DNA of 64,000 nt from Amycolatopsis thermoflava N1165 (GCF_000473265.1 NZ_KI421511.1:6465909-6529908), one strand, 5' to 3'. Positions 27,638 to 37,358 are shown, numbered from the stretch's first letter. Numbers and translations are program-made. The notes: generated by a model not told the origin, from the letters alone.

Positions 27638-28927
27638 TCACGCCAGCACGAAGTAGCGCAGCCACAGGTACGGCGCCGCCAGCGCGATGGTCATCAGCGT
27701 GACCACCGCGCCCTTCCGGGTGAATTCCCAGAACGAGATCGGCGTGCCGGCGCGGGCGGCGACTCCCAGCATCACCACGTTCGCGCTGGCGCCGATCGCC
27801 GTGAGGTTGCCGCCGAAGTCGGCTCCCAGGGCCAGCGCCCACCACAGCGCTTGGGCCTCGCCGGGGTCCGGCAAGTCGGCCACGAGGCCCACCACGAGCG
27901 GGCTCATCGTCGCCACGTAGGGGATGTTGTCGATGAAACCGGAGAGCACCGCGGAGACCACCAGGATCAGCATCACGGCCAGCAGCGCGTTCCCGCCGGT
28001 CGCGTCCGCCGCGAGCCGCGCCAGGTGGCTGATCACCCCGGTGTGCACGAGCGCGCCGATCATGATGAACAGGCCCGCGAAGAACAGCAGCGTCTCCCAT
28101 TCGACCGCGGCCAGGTAGTCCCGCGGGCGGGTGCCCGACACGAGCACGAGGACCCCGGCGCCGAGCAGCGCCACGACCGACGGGTCCAGGTGGAACACCG
28201 AATGCCCGATGAACCCGGTGAACACCAGCGCCAGCACGACGCCGCACTTCACCAGCAACCGCTTGTCGCGGATGGCTTCGCGCTCGTCGAGGGTCATCAC
28301 CTCGGCGATGCGCGCCGGGTCCGCGTCGAACGCGCCGCGGAACAGCCGGCGCAGCACCAGCGCGAACACGGCGACCTCGACGACCACGATCGGCGTCAGG
28401 TGGACGAGGAAGTCGTTGAAGGTCAGGCCGGCGCGGCTGCCGATGATGATGTTCGGCGGATCGCCGATCAGCGTCGCGGTGCCGCCGATGTTCGACGCGA
28501 ACACCTCGGCGATCAGGAACGGCACCGGGCTGATCCCGAGCCGATCGCACACCAGCAGCGTCACCGGTGCGATCAGCAGGACCGTCGTGACGTTGTCCAG
28601 GAACGCCGACGCCGTCGCCGTCAGCAGGACCAGCAGGACCATCACCCGCAGCGGCGAGCCCTTCGCGCGCTTGGCAGCCCAGATCGCGGTGAACTCGAAG
28701 ACCCCGGTGCGGCGCAGGATCCCGACGATGATCATCATGCCGAGCAGCAGGAACACGACGTCCCAGTCGATGCCGGTGTCGTGCGAGTAGAACGCCTCGT
28801 CCGAGCCGACCACGCCAGCCGCCAGCACGATCCCCGCCCCGCCCAGCGCGGCGGCCGCCTTCGGGACGCGGTCGGTCGCGATCAGCAGGTAGGCGACCGC
28901 GAACACGACGATCGCGAGCACGGTCAC
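27638..28927 (-). CDS. ArsB/NhaD-type ion permease (SLC13-like)
   Basis: A 429-residue integral membrane protein of the ion transporter superfamily including ArsB, NhaD and the P protein, with about twelve hydrophobic segments. The diagnostic loop [17 protein letters not shown] and a second pseudo-repeat [13 protein letters not shown] are both present, as are [15 protein letters not shown] and [13 protein letters not shown]. The GTG at 28927 gives a normal N-terminus ([15 protein letters not shown]). It starts 10 bp after the CBS-domain gene, implying an operon. Substrate (arsenite, Na+/H+, or organic acid) cannot be told from sequence. Confidence 0.87.
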   Translation of the reverse strand: MTVLAIVVFAVAYLLIATDRVPKAAAALGGAGIVLAAGVVGSDEAFYSHDTGIDWDVVFLLLGMMIIVGILRRTGVFEFTAIWAAKRAKGSPLRVMVLLVLLTATASAFLDNVTTVLLIAPVTLLVCDRLGISPVPFLIAEVFASNIGGTATLIGDPPNIIIGSRAGLTFNDFLVHLTPIVVVEVAVFALVLRRLFRGAFDADPARIAEVMTLDEREAIRDKRLLVKCGVVLALVFTGFIGHSVFHLDPSVVALLGAGVLVLVSGTRPRDYLAAVEWETLLFFAGLFIMIGALVHTGVISHLARLAADATGGNALLAVMLILVVSAVLSGFIDNIPYVATMSPLVVGLVADLPDPGEAQALWWALALGADFGGNLTAIGASANVVMLGVAARAGTPISFWEFTRKGAVVTLMTIALAAPYLWLRYFVLA

Positions 28928-28937
28928 CGCGCACCGC

Positions 28938-29378
28938 CTACCGCAGCGCCAGCTCAAGCAGCCGGGACGCGGTGATCACCCCGGTGATCCCGTCGCCGTC
29001 CACCACGGCCACCAGCGGGGAGCGCAACCGCGCCATCGCGGCGGCGACCTCCACGATCGTGTCGTCGGTCTTGACCACGGGCAGCTCCGGCCGGTCCTCG
29101 GGCAGCAGGGCGCGGACGGTCTTGCCGTGCAGCTTCTCCGCCACGCGGTCGGCCATCGACTCCGACAGCACGCCGGCGAGCGACGGGTCGTCCTGGACGT
29201 ACTGCGGTACCAGCAACCGCACCACCTGCGACGCGGGCAGCACCGCCACCGGACGGCCGCGCGGATCGGTGACGACCAGGCCGGGCAGCCGGTTCGCGGC
29301 CAGCAGGCGGGCCGCATCGAGAGCGTCCGAATCCGACGCGACGACCGGAAAGTCCTCGGCCATCTCCGACGCGTGCAT
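28938..29378 (-). CDS. CBS-domain protein
   Basis: A 146-residue protein made of two CBS repeats. The first is about residues 2-60 ([31 protein letters not shown] has the usual pattern), the second about 95-146 ([39 protein letters not shown]). CBS pairs bind adenosine nucleotides and regulate channels or enzymes. Ten bases before the permease gene, it is likely to be that transporter's cytoplasmic regulatory partner. ATG 29378 is chosen; an earlier start at 29411 adds 11 residues. Confidence 0.85.
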   Translation of the reverse strand: MHASEMAEDFPVVASDSDALDAARLLAANRLPGLVVTDPRGRPVAVLPASQVVRLLVPQYVQDDPSLAGVLSESMADRVAEKLHGKTVRALLPEDRPELPVVKTDDTIVEVAAAMARLRSPLVAVVDGDGITGVITASRLLELALR

Positions 29379-29896
29379 GCCCGCAGCGTACGACGATCTC
29401 GGCGCGGTCACCGGTTCTTGCCGGGATCCTGACGAGCATCACCGCGCCACTCCTGCCGTCGACCGTTCACCCGGCCCTGCTCAGGACGGGTGTGCCGACC
29501 AGACTTCCCGGCGCGCCGACCGTAAAGATGCCGTACGGAGGCGACCGGGGCAAGCCGGGAGCTCTCGACGGTGAACGGAGTCGGCGGAATCGCGGTCGCG
29601 CTCCTGGACAGAACAGCCGGAAGGCCGACAGCAAGCGTTCCGCCGGCCGAGGACGTCCGGATGAGGCGTGGCAGCGTCTGGGCGGCGAAATCCGCGACGG
29701 CAACGGGAACACCGCGCTCGTATCCGTCGTCTGGGCAACACTGTCGTCATCGCCGCGAGTGAACGGGCGACCGGGCAGGTCAGCGAAGCCGTGCTGGACG
29801 CGCTGGCCGAGGTGGCCGTCCAGCTGCCCGCGCCCGACCGGGTAACGCCGCCTGGCGTCGGGCCGATTTCTGGTCACCGGCCTGAGCGGAGGTGCC
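29379..29896. other. Intergenic region without recognisable gene
   Basis: This stretch of about 520 bp has open frames on both strands but none with convincing coding character. A plus-strand segment around 29730-29860 reads GNTVVIAASERATGQVSEAV and may be a decayed end of some gene, without a start. It includes the promoter regions of the CBS gene (leftward) and the PrsW-like gene (rightward). I see no strong promoter or repeat. Confidence 0.4.
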
Positions 29897-30706
29897 ATGC
29901 GGACGCGGACCGCGACTTGGAAGGTGACCTGGCGGTGGGCGTGGGTGCTCGTGCTCGTCGTGGGGCTCGGGTTGTTCGAGCTCGTCCGGCGGGTTGTGCT
30001 GGCCACCGAGAACCCCAACCTGGTGCCCTCCCTGATCCTGCTCGGCGCGGTCGTCGGGCCGGCCACCTTCGTCGTCTTCGTGTGGGGGCGCCGGCTCTCC
30101 TTCGGGGTCGATCCGGTGCTCGTCGGGCTCGTCGCGGTGGTCGGGGGCGTCGTCGGCGTCGTCACGGCCGGGGCGCTGGAGTACGACGTCCTCAAGGACC
30201 TCGGTCCGTTCCAGATGGCCGGGGTCGGCGTCATCGAGGAGACCGCGAAGCTCATCGCGCCCGCCGTGGTCCTCGTGGTCGTCCGCGACCGCCGCGCGGC
30301 GACCGGGCTCCTGCTCGGCGTCGCGTCCGGGGCGGGCTTCGCGGCGCTCGAAACGATGGGCTACGCCCTCGTGGCGTTCCTCAAGTCCCAGGGCGACATC
30401 AGCGCCGTCGACCAGACGCTGCTGATCCGCGGCGTGCTCAGCCCGGCCACCCACATGGCGTGGACCGGGCTGACCGCCGCCGCGTTGTGGGCCGCCGTCC
30501 GGCACCGCGGGCGGTCCCGCTGGATGGGCCGCTTCGCCGCGACGTTCGTCGTCGCCGTGGCGCTGCACGCCGCGTGGGACGGCATCGGCACGACGCTCAG
30601 CTACGTCGTGCTCGCCGCCCTCAGCCTCGGCCTCCTCGCACTGGCCGTGCACCGCATCGGCCACCGCCGCTCGCCCTACGGCCGCCGCGTCCGCGCCGCG
30701 CGATAA
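29897..30706 (+). CDS. PrsW-family intramembrane metalloprotease-like protein
   Basis: A 269-residue polytopic membrane protein. GVIEETAKLIAP is the EExxK-type motif of the PrsW/CPBP superfamily. Further conserved positions are ALETMGYAL, SPATHMAWTGL and ALHAAWDGIG, supplying a glutamate and two histidines for a membrane-embedded metal site. About eight hydrophobic helices are visible. PrsW cleaves the anti-sigma factor RsiW in Bacillus; actinobacterial members have unknown targets. The only nearby sigma gene is the decayed ECF42 copy. It is 113 bp before the SnoaL-like gene. Confidence 0.83.
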   Translation: MRTRTATWKVTWRWAWVLVLVVGLGLFELVRRVVLATENPNLVPSLILLGAVVGPATFVVFVWGRRLSFGVDPVLVGLVAVVGGVVGVVTAGALEYDVLKDLGPFQMAGVGVIEETAKLIAPAVVLVVVRDRRAATGLLLGVASGAGFAALETMGYALVAFLKSQGDISAVDQTLLIRGVLSPATHMAWTGLTAAALWAAVRHRGRSRWMGRFAATFVVAVALHAAWDGIGTTLSYVVLAALSLGLLALAVHRIGHRRSPYGRRVRAAR

Positions 30707-30819
30707 AGAGCCCTAAGCCTCTGTCCGCGTCGCGCGCACCGGGTGTCCACTGCGGATCGCGGCCGCGGCAGTAGTCAGCGGGCGCCGCCCGCCCCGGCGC
30801 GGCCGGAAGGAGGCACCTC

Positions 30820-31257
30820 ATGACTTCCGACGAGCGGCGCGAACGGTTGCGCCGGGTGCTGGACCTGATGTGGAACCAGGGCGAGCTCGACGCCTGCGAA
30901 GAGCTGTGCGCGCCGCACTGCACGTTCCACGACCCGAGCTTCGAGGTGGACGGCGTCGCCGGGTTCCAGCGCCAGGTCGGCGACCTGCGCACCGCCAACC
31001 CGGACCTGCACATGGACATCCACGACGTGCTCGTCGACGGCGACCTGTGCGCGGTGCGGTTCACGATGGGCGGCACCTCGCGGGCGGAGTTCCGCGGCCT
31101 GCCCGCGACCGGCAAGACGTACGTGATGACCGGCATGATGTGCGCCAAGTGGGCCGACGACCGGATCGTGGAGATGTGGGTCAACTACGACATGCTCGGC
31201 GCGTTGCAGCAGCTGGGCATCATCTCGGAGATGGCGCCACGCGAGACGGCCGGCTGA
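30820..31257 (+). CDS. SnoaL-like ester cyclase family protein
   Basis: A 145-residue NTF2-fold protein of the SnoaL-like polyketide cyclase/ester cyclase group. RRVLDLMWNQGELDACEELCAPHCTFHDPS is the characteristic first helices and strand with HDP. FRGLPATGKTY and VEMWVNYDMLGALQQLGII are the strand and C-terminal helix pattern. A GGAGG site lies eight bases before the ATG. Single genes of this family are widespread and usually not in polyketide clusters; no such cluster is nearby. Catalytic role not determined. Confidence 0.82.
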   Translation: MTSDERRERLRRVLDLMWNQGELDACEELCAPHCTFHDPSFEVDGVAGFQRQVGDLRTANPDLHMDIHDVLVDGDLCAVRFTMGGTSRAEFRGLPATGKTYVMTGMMCAKWADDRIVEMWVNYDMLGALQQLGIISEMAPRETAG

Positions 31258-31270
31258 GCACCGCAACGCC

Positions 31271-32249
31271 TCAGCCCAGTTCGCCGAGGCGCAGGTGGGC
31301 GGCCTGCGCCTCGCTCATCCCGAGTGCCAGCGCCTGCCGGTACGCGGTCCGCGCCTCGGCTGCCGCGCCCAGCCGGTGCAGCAGTTCGGCGCGGGTCGCG
31401 TGCCACCACGGGTACGACGTCAGTCCGGGGATCGCGTCCACCAACGCCAGACCGGCCGCCGGGCCGTCCCGCTCGGCCACCGCAACCGCGCGGTTCAGGC
31501 GGACCACCGGCGTGCCGGAGATGCGCAGCAACACGTCGTACCAGGAGATCACGGCGTCCCAGTCCGTCCCGGCGTAGGACGGCGCCAGCGCGTGGCAGGC
31601 GGCGATCGCGGCCTGGACGACGTACCGGTCCGGTTCCACCGCGCGCCGCAGGCCGCGGCCCACCAGCGACACGCCCTCCTTGATCGCGGAGCGGTCCCAC
31701 CGCGACCGGTCCTGGTCCGGCAGCAGCACCGGCGCCCCGTCGGCGTCCACCCGCGCGTCGCGACGGGAGTTCTGCAGCAGCAGCAACGCGAGCAGCCCAG
31801 CACCGTCGGCTCGTCGGGCATCTGCGAAGCCAGCAGCCGCGCGAGCCGGATCGCCTCCGCGGTCAGATCGGCGCGCACCTGGTCGGCGCCGCCGTCAGCC
31901 GGTCCGGCAGCTCGGCCGCCTCCGGCACGCGGTACGGGATCCGCGCCCGCGCGACCTCGGCGGTCGACAACCCGCCGAGCGTCCGCAAGGCGAGCGCCAC
32001 CTGAGCCTCCAGCGACAACGCGGCCTCGCGGCGGAACAGGTCCACGGCCCGCCGCTTCGCGGTGACCAGCAGCCAGCCACGCGGGTTGTCCGGCACGCCG
32101 TCGCGCGGCCAGGTCTCCAGCGCCCGCATGACGGCGTCCTGCACCGCGTCCTCGGCGAGGCCGACGCTGCCGGTGACGCGGATCAGCGTGGCCAGCACGC
32201 GGGTCCCCTCGTCCCGCACCAGCCGCGCGACCGCGTCACCGGCCTCCAC
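31271..32249 (-). pseudogene. Decayed ECF42-type sigma factor
   Basis: Pieces of one sigma-70-like protein follow in order but in different frames. The N-terminal part (GTG 32249) has region 2 (EDAVQDAVMRALETWPRDGVPDNPRGWLL). It then lacks the expected 50-60 residues between VDLFRRE and ALSLEAQVALALRTLGG. It jumps from STAEVARA to RIPYRVPEAAELPDRL without the region 4 recognition helix. After VRADLTAEAIRLARLL and MPDEPTVLG the frame shifts and the C-terminal TPR-like part (LLLLQNSRRDARVDADG to HLRLGELG, 31271-31786) continues. Several in-frame deletions plus frameshifts make it non-functional. ECF42 factors normally carry this C-terminal extension and a DGPF partner. Confidence 0.8.
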
Positions 32250-32251
32250 GG

Positions 32252-32356
32252 TCAGAACTCGATCACCGGGCGGACCTCCACGACGCCGTCCCAGGCCGCC
32301 GGGAGCTGCGCGGCGAGCTTCACCGCCTCGTCGAGGTCGGCGCGCTCGAGAGTTCG
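32252..32356 (-). pseudogene. DGPF/YciI-like protein, C-terminal remnant
   Basis: Only about the last 34 residues survive: RTLERADLDEAVKLAAQLPA followed by the typical ending VEVRPVIEF and stop, 2 bp before the sigma remnant's GTG. The upstream body with the DGPF motif is absent or unrecognisable. Proteins of this family are the standard genomic partners of ECF42 sigma factors, so the pair has decayed together. Confidence 0.6.
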
Positions 32357-32521
32357 GTCAGGCCGCCGCGGCGGCCACGCGCTCGACCCGGCTGCGACCG
32401 CCACCGCCGTGCCGGTGTCCGGCGGAATGGGGTCCCTGCACCGAGACGCGGGAAGCGCTGACCGGCGCCCACTTGTGACGAACAGCCTCCCACCGCGCTG
32501 GACACCGCGGCCGGACTTTTT

Positions 32522-33430
32522 TCAGACCAGCCGCACCAGCGCCTGCACCGGCACGTGGTCGGACGGGTAGCGGCCGTCGACGCGGAACGTGTTGATCGCC
32601 GCCGCCAGGACCGACACCCGTGGGTTCGCCAGCACCCAGTCGATGCGGTTCGCGCCGAGCACCGGGTCGCGGTAGTTCGGGAACGTGCCCCACTCCGGCG
32701 TGAGCTGCTTGGCCGCCGTACGCCAGGTGTCGGACAGGCCGCCCTCGATCAGCGTCCGGTACGACACCGAGTCGGCAGGCGTGTTGAAGTCGCCGGTCAG
32801 CACCACCGGCAGCGCCGGGTCGAAGCCGGCGATCCGGTCGCGCACCAAGGCCGCGCTGCGCTGCCGCGCGTTCTCCGACTGGTGGTCGAAGTGCGTGTTG
32901 ACGTGCACGAACTCCTTGCCGGTGCGGGCATCGCGGAAGCGGCCCCAGGTGACCATGCGGACGACGTTGTTGCCCCACGACTTCGACCCGATCACGTACG
33001 GCGTGTCGGACAGCCAGAAGTGGTCGAAGTCGAGCGGCTCGACGCGGCGCGTGTCGTAGTAGATCGCCATGAACTCGCCGCGCCCGCCGCCCTCGCGGCC
33101 GAGGCCGATCCACTCGTAGTGCTTGGGCAGGTCGGCCGCGATCTCCTTGACCTGGTGGTACAGGCCCTCCTGGATGCCCAGCACAGTCGGCTGCTCGATC
33201 TCCAGGAACCGCGCGAGCACCGGCCGCCGGTCGGTCCACGAGTCCGGCGTGCCCGGCGCGGCCTTCGTGTCCAGGCGGATGTTGAACGTGGTCACGTGCA
33301 GCGTGTCGCCGGCGGCGCGGCCGATCACCGCGCCGTCCCCGGGCTGGGCCTGCGCCCCGCTCGCGGTCATCAACGTCACCGCACCCGCGCCGGCGAGGCC
33401 GAGTGCACCCCTTCGAGTGATGTCAGACAT
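32522..33430 (-). CDS. Secreted endonuclease/exonuclease/phosphatase family protein
   Basis: A 302-residue EEP-fold phosphodiesterase or phosphatase. SDITRRGALGLAGAGAVTL followed by a small-residue region ending AQA is a Tat-type signal peptide, so the protein is likely exported folded with metal. Catalytic landmarks are VTTFNIRLD, VLGIQEGL, VHVNTHFDHQS, VVLTGDFNTPAD and the C-terminal SDHVPV. ATG 33430 puts the twin arginines at residues 6-7. Family members hydrolyse nucleic acids, sphingomyelin or inositol phosphates; no specificity can be assigned. Confidence 0.87.
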   Translation of the reverse strand: MSDITRRGALGLAGAGAVTLMTASGAQAQPGDGAVIGRAAGDTLHVTTFNIRLDTKAAPGTPDSWTDRRPVLARFLEIEQPTVLGIQEGLYHQVKEIAADLPKHYEWIGLGREGGGRGEFMAIYYDTRRVEPLDFDHFWLSDTPYVIGSKSWGNNVVRMVTWGRFRDARTGKEFVHVNTHFDHQSENARQRSAALVRDRIAGFDPALPVVLTGDFNTPADSVSYRTLIEGGLSDTWRTAAKQLTPEWGTFPNYRDPVLGANRIDWVLANPRVSVLAAAINTFRVDGRYPSDHVPVQALVRLV

Positions 33431-33505
33431 GTGCGCACTTTGTCCGTTCCGCGTGTGGCGGTGCCGACCGCCAGGCGACGCCCGGGCGAACAACGCGCGT
33501 CGATC

Positions 33506-34801
33506 TCACTCGAGTTCGTTGCCCCGGGTCTCGCGCAGGAACCAGACGCACACCGCGCAAATCACCGCTATCCCGGCGACGTACCCGGAAACCGGCAGGG
33601 ACGAACCCGTCGCGGCGATGAGTTGCGTGGCCAGGATCGGGCTCACGCCACCGCCGATCACGCCGCTGGCGTTGTACGCGATCGACGCCCCGGTGTAGCG
33701 GTAGCGGGTCGCGAACAGCTCCGGCAGGAACGCGCCCATCGGCGCGAACAACGCGGCGAACGCGATCATCCCGACGGCCATCGCGAGCGCGATCAGCACC
33801 GGGTTGCCCGTGTTGATCAGGGCGAACAGCGGGAACGCCCAGGCCACCGCGAGCACCGCGGCGCCGAGGCACACCCGGCGACGGCCGACCCGGTCCGACC
33901 AGGTCGCGAGCAGCGGGGTCGCCAGGCCCATCACGAGCGCGCTGATCATGGCGCAGATCAGCAGCATGTTCTTGTCCAGCTCCAGCACCGTGGTGCCGTA
34001 GGACAGCGAGAACGTGGTGATCGTGTAGAAGAGCGTGTGCGCAAGGATGAACGCGCACGTGCTGAGGAACAGGGTCTTCGGCTGCCGCCGCAGGACCTCG
34101 ACGATCGGCACCTTCGCCTTGTCGTGCTCGGCCATCGCGCGCTCGAACACCGGCGTCTCGGCGATCTTCATCCGGATGTAGTAGCCGATGACGATCAGCA
34201 GCGAGCTGGCCAGGAACGGGATCCGCCAGCCCCAGTCGTCGAACGACTCCTGCGACATCGTCCCGCCCAGCACCAGGAACGCGCCGCCCGCGATGATGAA
34301 CCCGATCGCGGGCCCCATCTGCGGGAAGCTCGACCACAGGCCGCGCCGGTTGCGTGGCGCGTACTCGGTGGCCAGCAGCACCGCGCCGCCCCACTCGCCG
34401 CCGAGCCCGAAGCCCTGCAGGAACCGGCACAGCACGAGCAGGATCGGCGCGCCGATGCCGATCGCGCTGTAGGTGGGTAGCGCGCCGATCGCGACCGTGC
34501 CGGTGCCCATGACCAGCAGCGACGCGACGAGCATCGTCTTGCGCCCGATCCGGTCGCCGAAGTGCCCGAACACGACCGCGCCGACGGGTCGCGCGACGAA
34601 CCCGACCCCGAAGGTCGCGAACGCGGCCAGCGTGCCGGCGAGCGGGGAGAACGTCGGGAAGAACTGGTGCCCGAACACCAGCGCCGCGGCAGTGCCGTAG
34701 AGGTAGAAGTCGTAGAACTCGATGGCCGTGCCGATGAAACTGGCGATCGCGATCCGCGAGGCCGACACCGGGGCGGCGGACGTCTGCGCGGCGGTACTCA
34801 T
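33506..34801 (-). CDS. MFS transporter, metabolite:H+ symporter (MHS) family
   Basis: A 431-residue twelve-helix symporter of the MHS/ShiA-ProP group. IASFIGTAIEFYDFYLYGTAA in the first helix, FGHFGDRIGRKTMLV in loop 2-3 and RFLQGFGLGGEWGGAVLL in helix 4 are family hallmarks, with the second MFS signature at SDRVGRRRV. GGAG precedes the ATG at 34801. Family substrates include dicarboxylates, shikimate, betaines and aromatic acids. The adjacent PucR-type regulator gene reads in the same direction and may control it. Confidence 0.88.
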   Translation of the reverse strand: MSTAAQTSAAPVSASRIAIASFIGTAIEFYDFYLYGTAAALVFGHQFFPTFSPLAGTLAAFATFGVGFVARPVGAVVFGHFGDRIGRKTMLVASLLVMGTGTVAIGALPTYSAIGIGAPILLVLCRFLQGFGLGGEWGGAVLLATEYAPRNRRGLWSSFPQMGPAIGFIIAGGAFLVLGGTMSQESFDDWGWRIPFLASSLLIVIGYYIRMKIAETPVFERAMAEHDKAKVPIVEVLRRQPKTLFLSTCAFILAHTLFYTITTFSLSYGTTVLELDKNMLLICAMISALVMGLATPLLATWSDRVGRRRVCLGAAVLAVAWAFPLFALINTGNPVLIALAMAVGMIAFAALFAPMGAFLPELFATRYRYTGASIAYNASGVIGGGVSPILATQLIAATGSSLPVSGYVAGIAVICAVCVWFLRETRGNELE

Positions 34802-34920
34802 CGGCTGCTCCTTCGGGGCCGGTTGATCCGGTGGGAGTATCTGCGCAACCCCGGCGGGTGACGACCTACGGTGGTCGGGTTTTGCCGGCCGCGATTCCTC
34901 ATCCTGTCGAAACGGGCAGG

Positions 34921-36039
34921 TCAGTCGCGCACCAGGGGGAGCAGTTTCAGGCCGAGGTGCAGGGTGAGCCGGTGCTCGCCGTCGGCGAGGTCGAGTCCGG
35001 TGATCTCCTCGATGCGGTGCAGCCGGTAGTACAGCGACGTGCGGTGGATGTGCAGCGCGGCGGCTGTGTCCAGGCTCGATCCGGCGTGGTCGAGGTAGGC
35101 GGCGAGGGTTTCCACGAGCCGTCCGCCCGGGTCCTTGGCGACCAGCGCGAGCAGCGGTTCGGGCAGGTGCGCCCTGGCCGGTGCGGGGACGCGCAGGAGC
35201 AGGCCGTAGGCGCCGAGGTCGTCCCAGTGCGCGATGCCGTCGAAGCGGGGCAGCGTCGCGGCGGCGCGGACGGCGACGGCGGCGCGGTCCCGGGCGATCC
35301 ACGCCTGGCCGTCGGCGGACGTGCCGATGCCGGCGACGCAGCGGGCGCCCGCGCCGAGGACGTCCTCGGCCTGCTTGACGATCGCCGCGGCGTCCGCGGC
35401 GCCGAGCAGCACGCCCTGCCGTCCGCGCACGTAGAAGGACGGTTCGCGGCCGCGGGTCGCGGCCTCCAGCGCCGTCCGCAGCGCCACCTCGATCCGCGCG
35501 GATTCGCCCGAGAGGACCTCGGCGATCAGGACCGTGGACGTGTCGGGGAAGTCGTGCGTGACCGCGCGCTCGGCCGGGTCCGCGCTGAGCAGGCGTCGCA
35601 GGGTCTCCTCGCGGGCCGCGCGTTCCGAGTCGGCGACCAGGAAGTCCCGGTAGAGCAGGGCGGCCATGGGTTCGGCGGCGGTCTTGATCGCGTCCAGGTC
35701 GGCGGCGGTGAGGGTGCCGTCCGGGTCGATCACCATCAGCAGGCCGAGGAGGGTGCCGCGCCAGCGCAGCGGCATGCTCACGCGGGCGAGCATGTCCAGG
35801 TCGGGCCGGGGCGGGATGACGCCGGGGCCGGCCCAGCGGGTCACGCCCTGGGCGAGGATGTGGCCGATCGCCTCGCTGCCCGCGCTGCGCTGCAGCATCG
35901 CCCGCACCCGCACGGCGTCCTCGTCGCCGAAGTGCCTGCTCGCGCACAGCAGCCGGACCGACGGATCGTTGATCGCCACCGACCGGCCGAGATCCTCCGC
36001 GAGCGCGTCGACCCTCCGCTGCAGTTCGCTCCCGACCAT
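34921..36039 (-). CDS. PucR/CdaR-family transcriptional regulator
   Basis: A 372-residue regulator. The C-terminal helix-turn-helix is LDTAAALHIHRTSLYYRLHRIEEITGLDL, diagnostic for PucR proteins. A GGDEF-like middle domain (about 150-290) and a GAF-like N-terminal part precede it. Start ATG 36039. It is upstream of the MHS transporter with about 119 bp between. It is divergent from the SDR gene, so it could control transporter, dehydrogenase, or both. The inducer is unknown. Confidence 0.85.
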   Translation of the reverse strand: MVGSELQRRVDALAEDLGRSVAINDPSVRLLCASRHFGDEDAVRVRAMLQRSAGSEAIGHILAQGVTRWAGPGVIPPRPDLDMLARVSMPLRWRGTLLGLLMVIDPDGTLTAADLDAIKTAAEPMAALLYRDFLVADSERAAREETLRRLLSADPAERAVTHDFPDTSTVLIAEVLSGESARIEVALRTALEAATRGREPSFYVRGRQGVLLGAADAAAIVKQAEDVLGAGARCVAGIGTSADGQAWIARDRAAVAVRAAATLPRFDGIAHWDDLGAYGLLLRVPAPARAHLPEPLLALVAKDPGGRLVETLAAYLDHAGSSLDTAAALHIHRTSLYYRLHRIEEITGLDLADGEHRLTLHLGLKLLPLVRD

Positions 36040-36147
36040 GACCCCATGATCCACCAGGCCGTTCCTCCGGTTTTCGGAACGGCCGCCGCATGGTCTTCGA
36101 CGTCCGTCGGTTCCGGGCGGGCCGGTGGCGTGCCGATACTGCGGGGC

Positions 36148-36924
36148 ATGGGGAGACTGGCCGGCAAGGTGGCGCTCGTCTTCGGTGCGGGCTCGAGCGG
36201 TGACGGGATGAGCAACGGCAAGGCGGCCGCGCTCGCCTTCGCGCGGGAGGGGGCGCGCGTCGCGGCGATCGACATCCGGGCCTCGGAGGCGGCGGGCACG
36301 GCCGCGGCCATCACGGCGGCGGGCGGTGAAGCGGTGGCGCTGACCGCGGACGTCACGGACGAAGCACAGGTCGCCGCGGCCGTCGAGGCCGCGTCCGCGC
36401 TGGGGCGGCCGTCGGTGCTGCACAACAACGTCGGCGCGACCCGGGTCGGGGATGTGGCGGACCTGTCACTGGCGGAGTGGGACGCCGCGCTGGCGGTGAA
36501 CCTGCGGCCGGTGTTCCTGACCTGCAAGCACGTGGTGCCGCGGATGCTCGCGGCAGGCGGCGGCGCGGTCGTGAACGTCTCGTCGATCGCCGCGATCCGC
36601 GACACGGGTTACGTCTACCCGGCCTACAGCGCGGCGAAGGCGGCGGTGAACCAGCTGACGGTCTCGCTGGCGCTGCGGTACGCGGCCGCCGGGATCCGGG
36701 TCAACGCGATCCTGCCGGGGTTGATCGAGACGCCGCTGGTGACGCGCGGCATCGCGGCCGACCCCGGTGAGCTGGCTCGGCGGCATGCGGCCAGCCCGAC
36801 GGGGCGGATGGGCAGCCCGTGGGACGTGGCCGCGGCGGCGGTGTTCCTGGCCTCGGACGAGGCGGCCTACGTCAACGGGGTCTGCCTGCCGGTCGACGGC
36901 GGGCTGACCGCGCGCTGCGCCTGA
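36148..36924 (+). CDS. Short-chain dehydrogenase/reductase
   Basis: A 258-residue classical SDR using NAD(P)H. The dinucleotide motif reads VFGAGSSGDGMSNG, slightly expanded compared with TGxxxGxG. AIDIRA after strand 2 has an aspartate favouring NAD. HNNVGA, VVNVSSIAAI and the catalytic YPAYSAAKAAVNQL (YxxxK) follow, and the C-terminus FLASDEAAYVNGVCLPVDGG is standard. It diverges from the PucR-type regulator. Substrate unknown. Confidence 0.88.
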   Translation: MGRLAGKVALVFGAGSSGDGMSNGKAAALAFAREGARVAAIDIRASEAAGTAAAITAAGGEAVALTADVTDEAQVAAAVEAASALGRPSVLHNNVGATRVGDVADLSLAEWDAALAVNLRPVFLTCKHVVPRMLAAGGGAVVNVSSIAAIRDTGYVYPAYSAAKAAVNQLTVSLALRYAAAGIRVNAILPGLIETPLVTRGIAADPGELARRHAASPTGRMGSPWDVAAAAVFLASDEAAYVNGVCLPVDGGLTARCA

Positions 36925-36925
36925 C

Positions 36926-37330
36926 TCACTTCCGGATCCGGGCGAGGGCGCGCACGACCGCGATGCAGCGGTCCTCGACGTAGTTCAGCCCGCCGGACAC
37001 GGCGATGCGCCGGGCCTCGGCCGAGACGATGCCCTGCTGCAGCCACAGCGTCTTGGCCCCGATCGCGACGGCCTGCTCCGCCACCTGTGGCGCCTCGCGC
37101 GCGGGCCGGAAGACGTCGACGATGTCCACCGGCTCGGGGATGTCGGCGAGGCTGCGGTAGACCTTCTCGCCGAGGAGCTCGTCGGCGGAGGGGTGCACCG
37201 GGATCACCCGGAACCCGGCGGCCTGCATCGCGGCCGGAACCGAGTGCGCGGCCTTCGCCGGGTCGCGGCTCAGGCCCACCACGGCGATGGTGTTCGCGGC
37301 TTTCAGGACTTCTTCGGCAAGGTCGGCCAT
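36926..37330 (-). CDS. CoA-binding protein (YccU-like)
   Basis: A 134-residue CoA-binding-domain protein. IAVVGLSRDPAKAAHSVPAAM contains the nucleotide-binding glycine region, and VIPVHPSADELLGEKVYRSLADIP the next conserved strand-loop. LWLQQGIVSAEA is near the C-terminus. The family is the single-domain relative of succinyl-CoA ligase alpha subunits and its role is unknown. It converges on the SDR gene with one base between the stops. Normal length. Confidence 0.87.
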   Translation of the reverse strand: MADLAEEVLKAANTIAVVGLSRDPAKAAHSVPAAMQAAGFRVIPVHPSADELLGEKVYRSLADIPEPVDIVDVFRPAREAPQVAEQAVAIGAKTLWLQQGIVSAEARRIAVSGGLNYVEDRCIAVVRALARIRK

Positions 37331-37358
37331 ATCCTGGAAAACCGTTGCCGGACAGGCG

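Noticed and set aside
32493-32522. Rho-independent terminator on the plus strand (CCGCG/CGCGG hairpin and six T)
   Set aside because: No plus-strand gene lies upstream for more than 1 kb; the T-run overlaps the endonuclease stop, and the stem is only five pairs.
33506-36091. 861-residue protein including the MHS transporter
   Set aside because: The extension is low-complexity antisense of the PucR gene frames; the transporter has its own GGAG and ATG at 34801.
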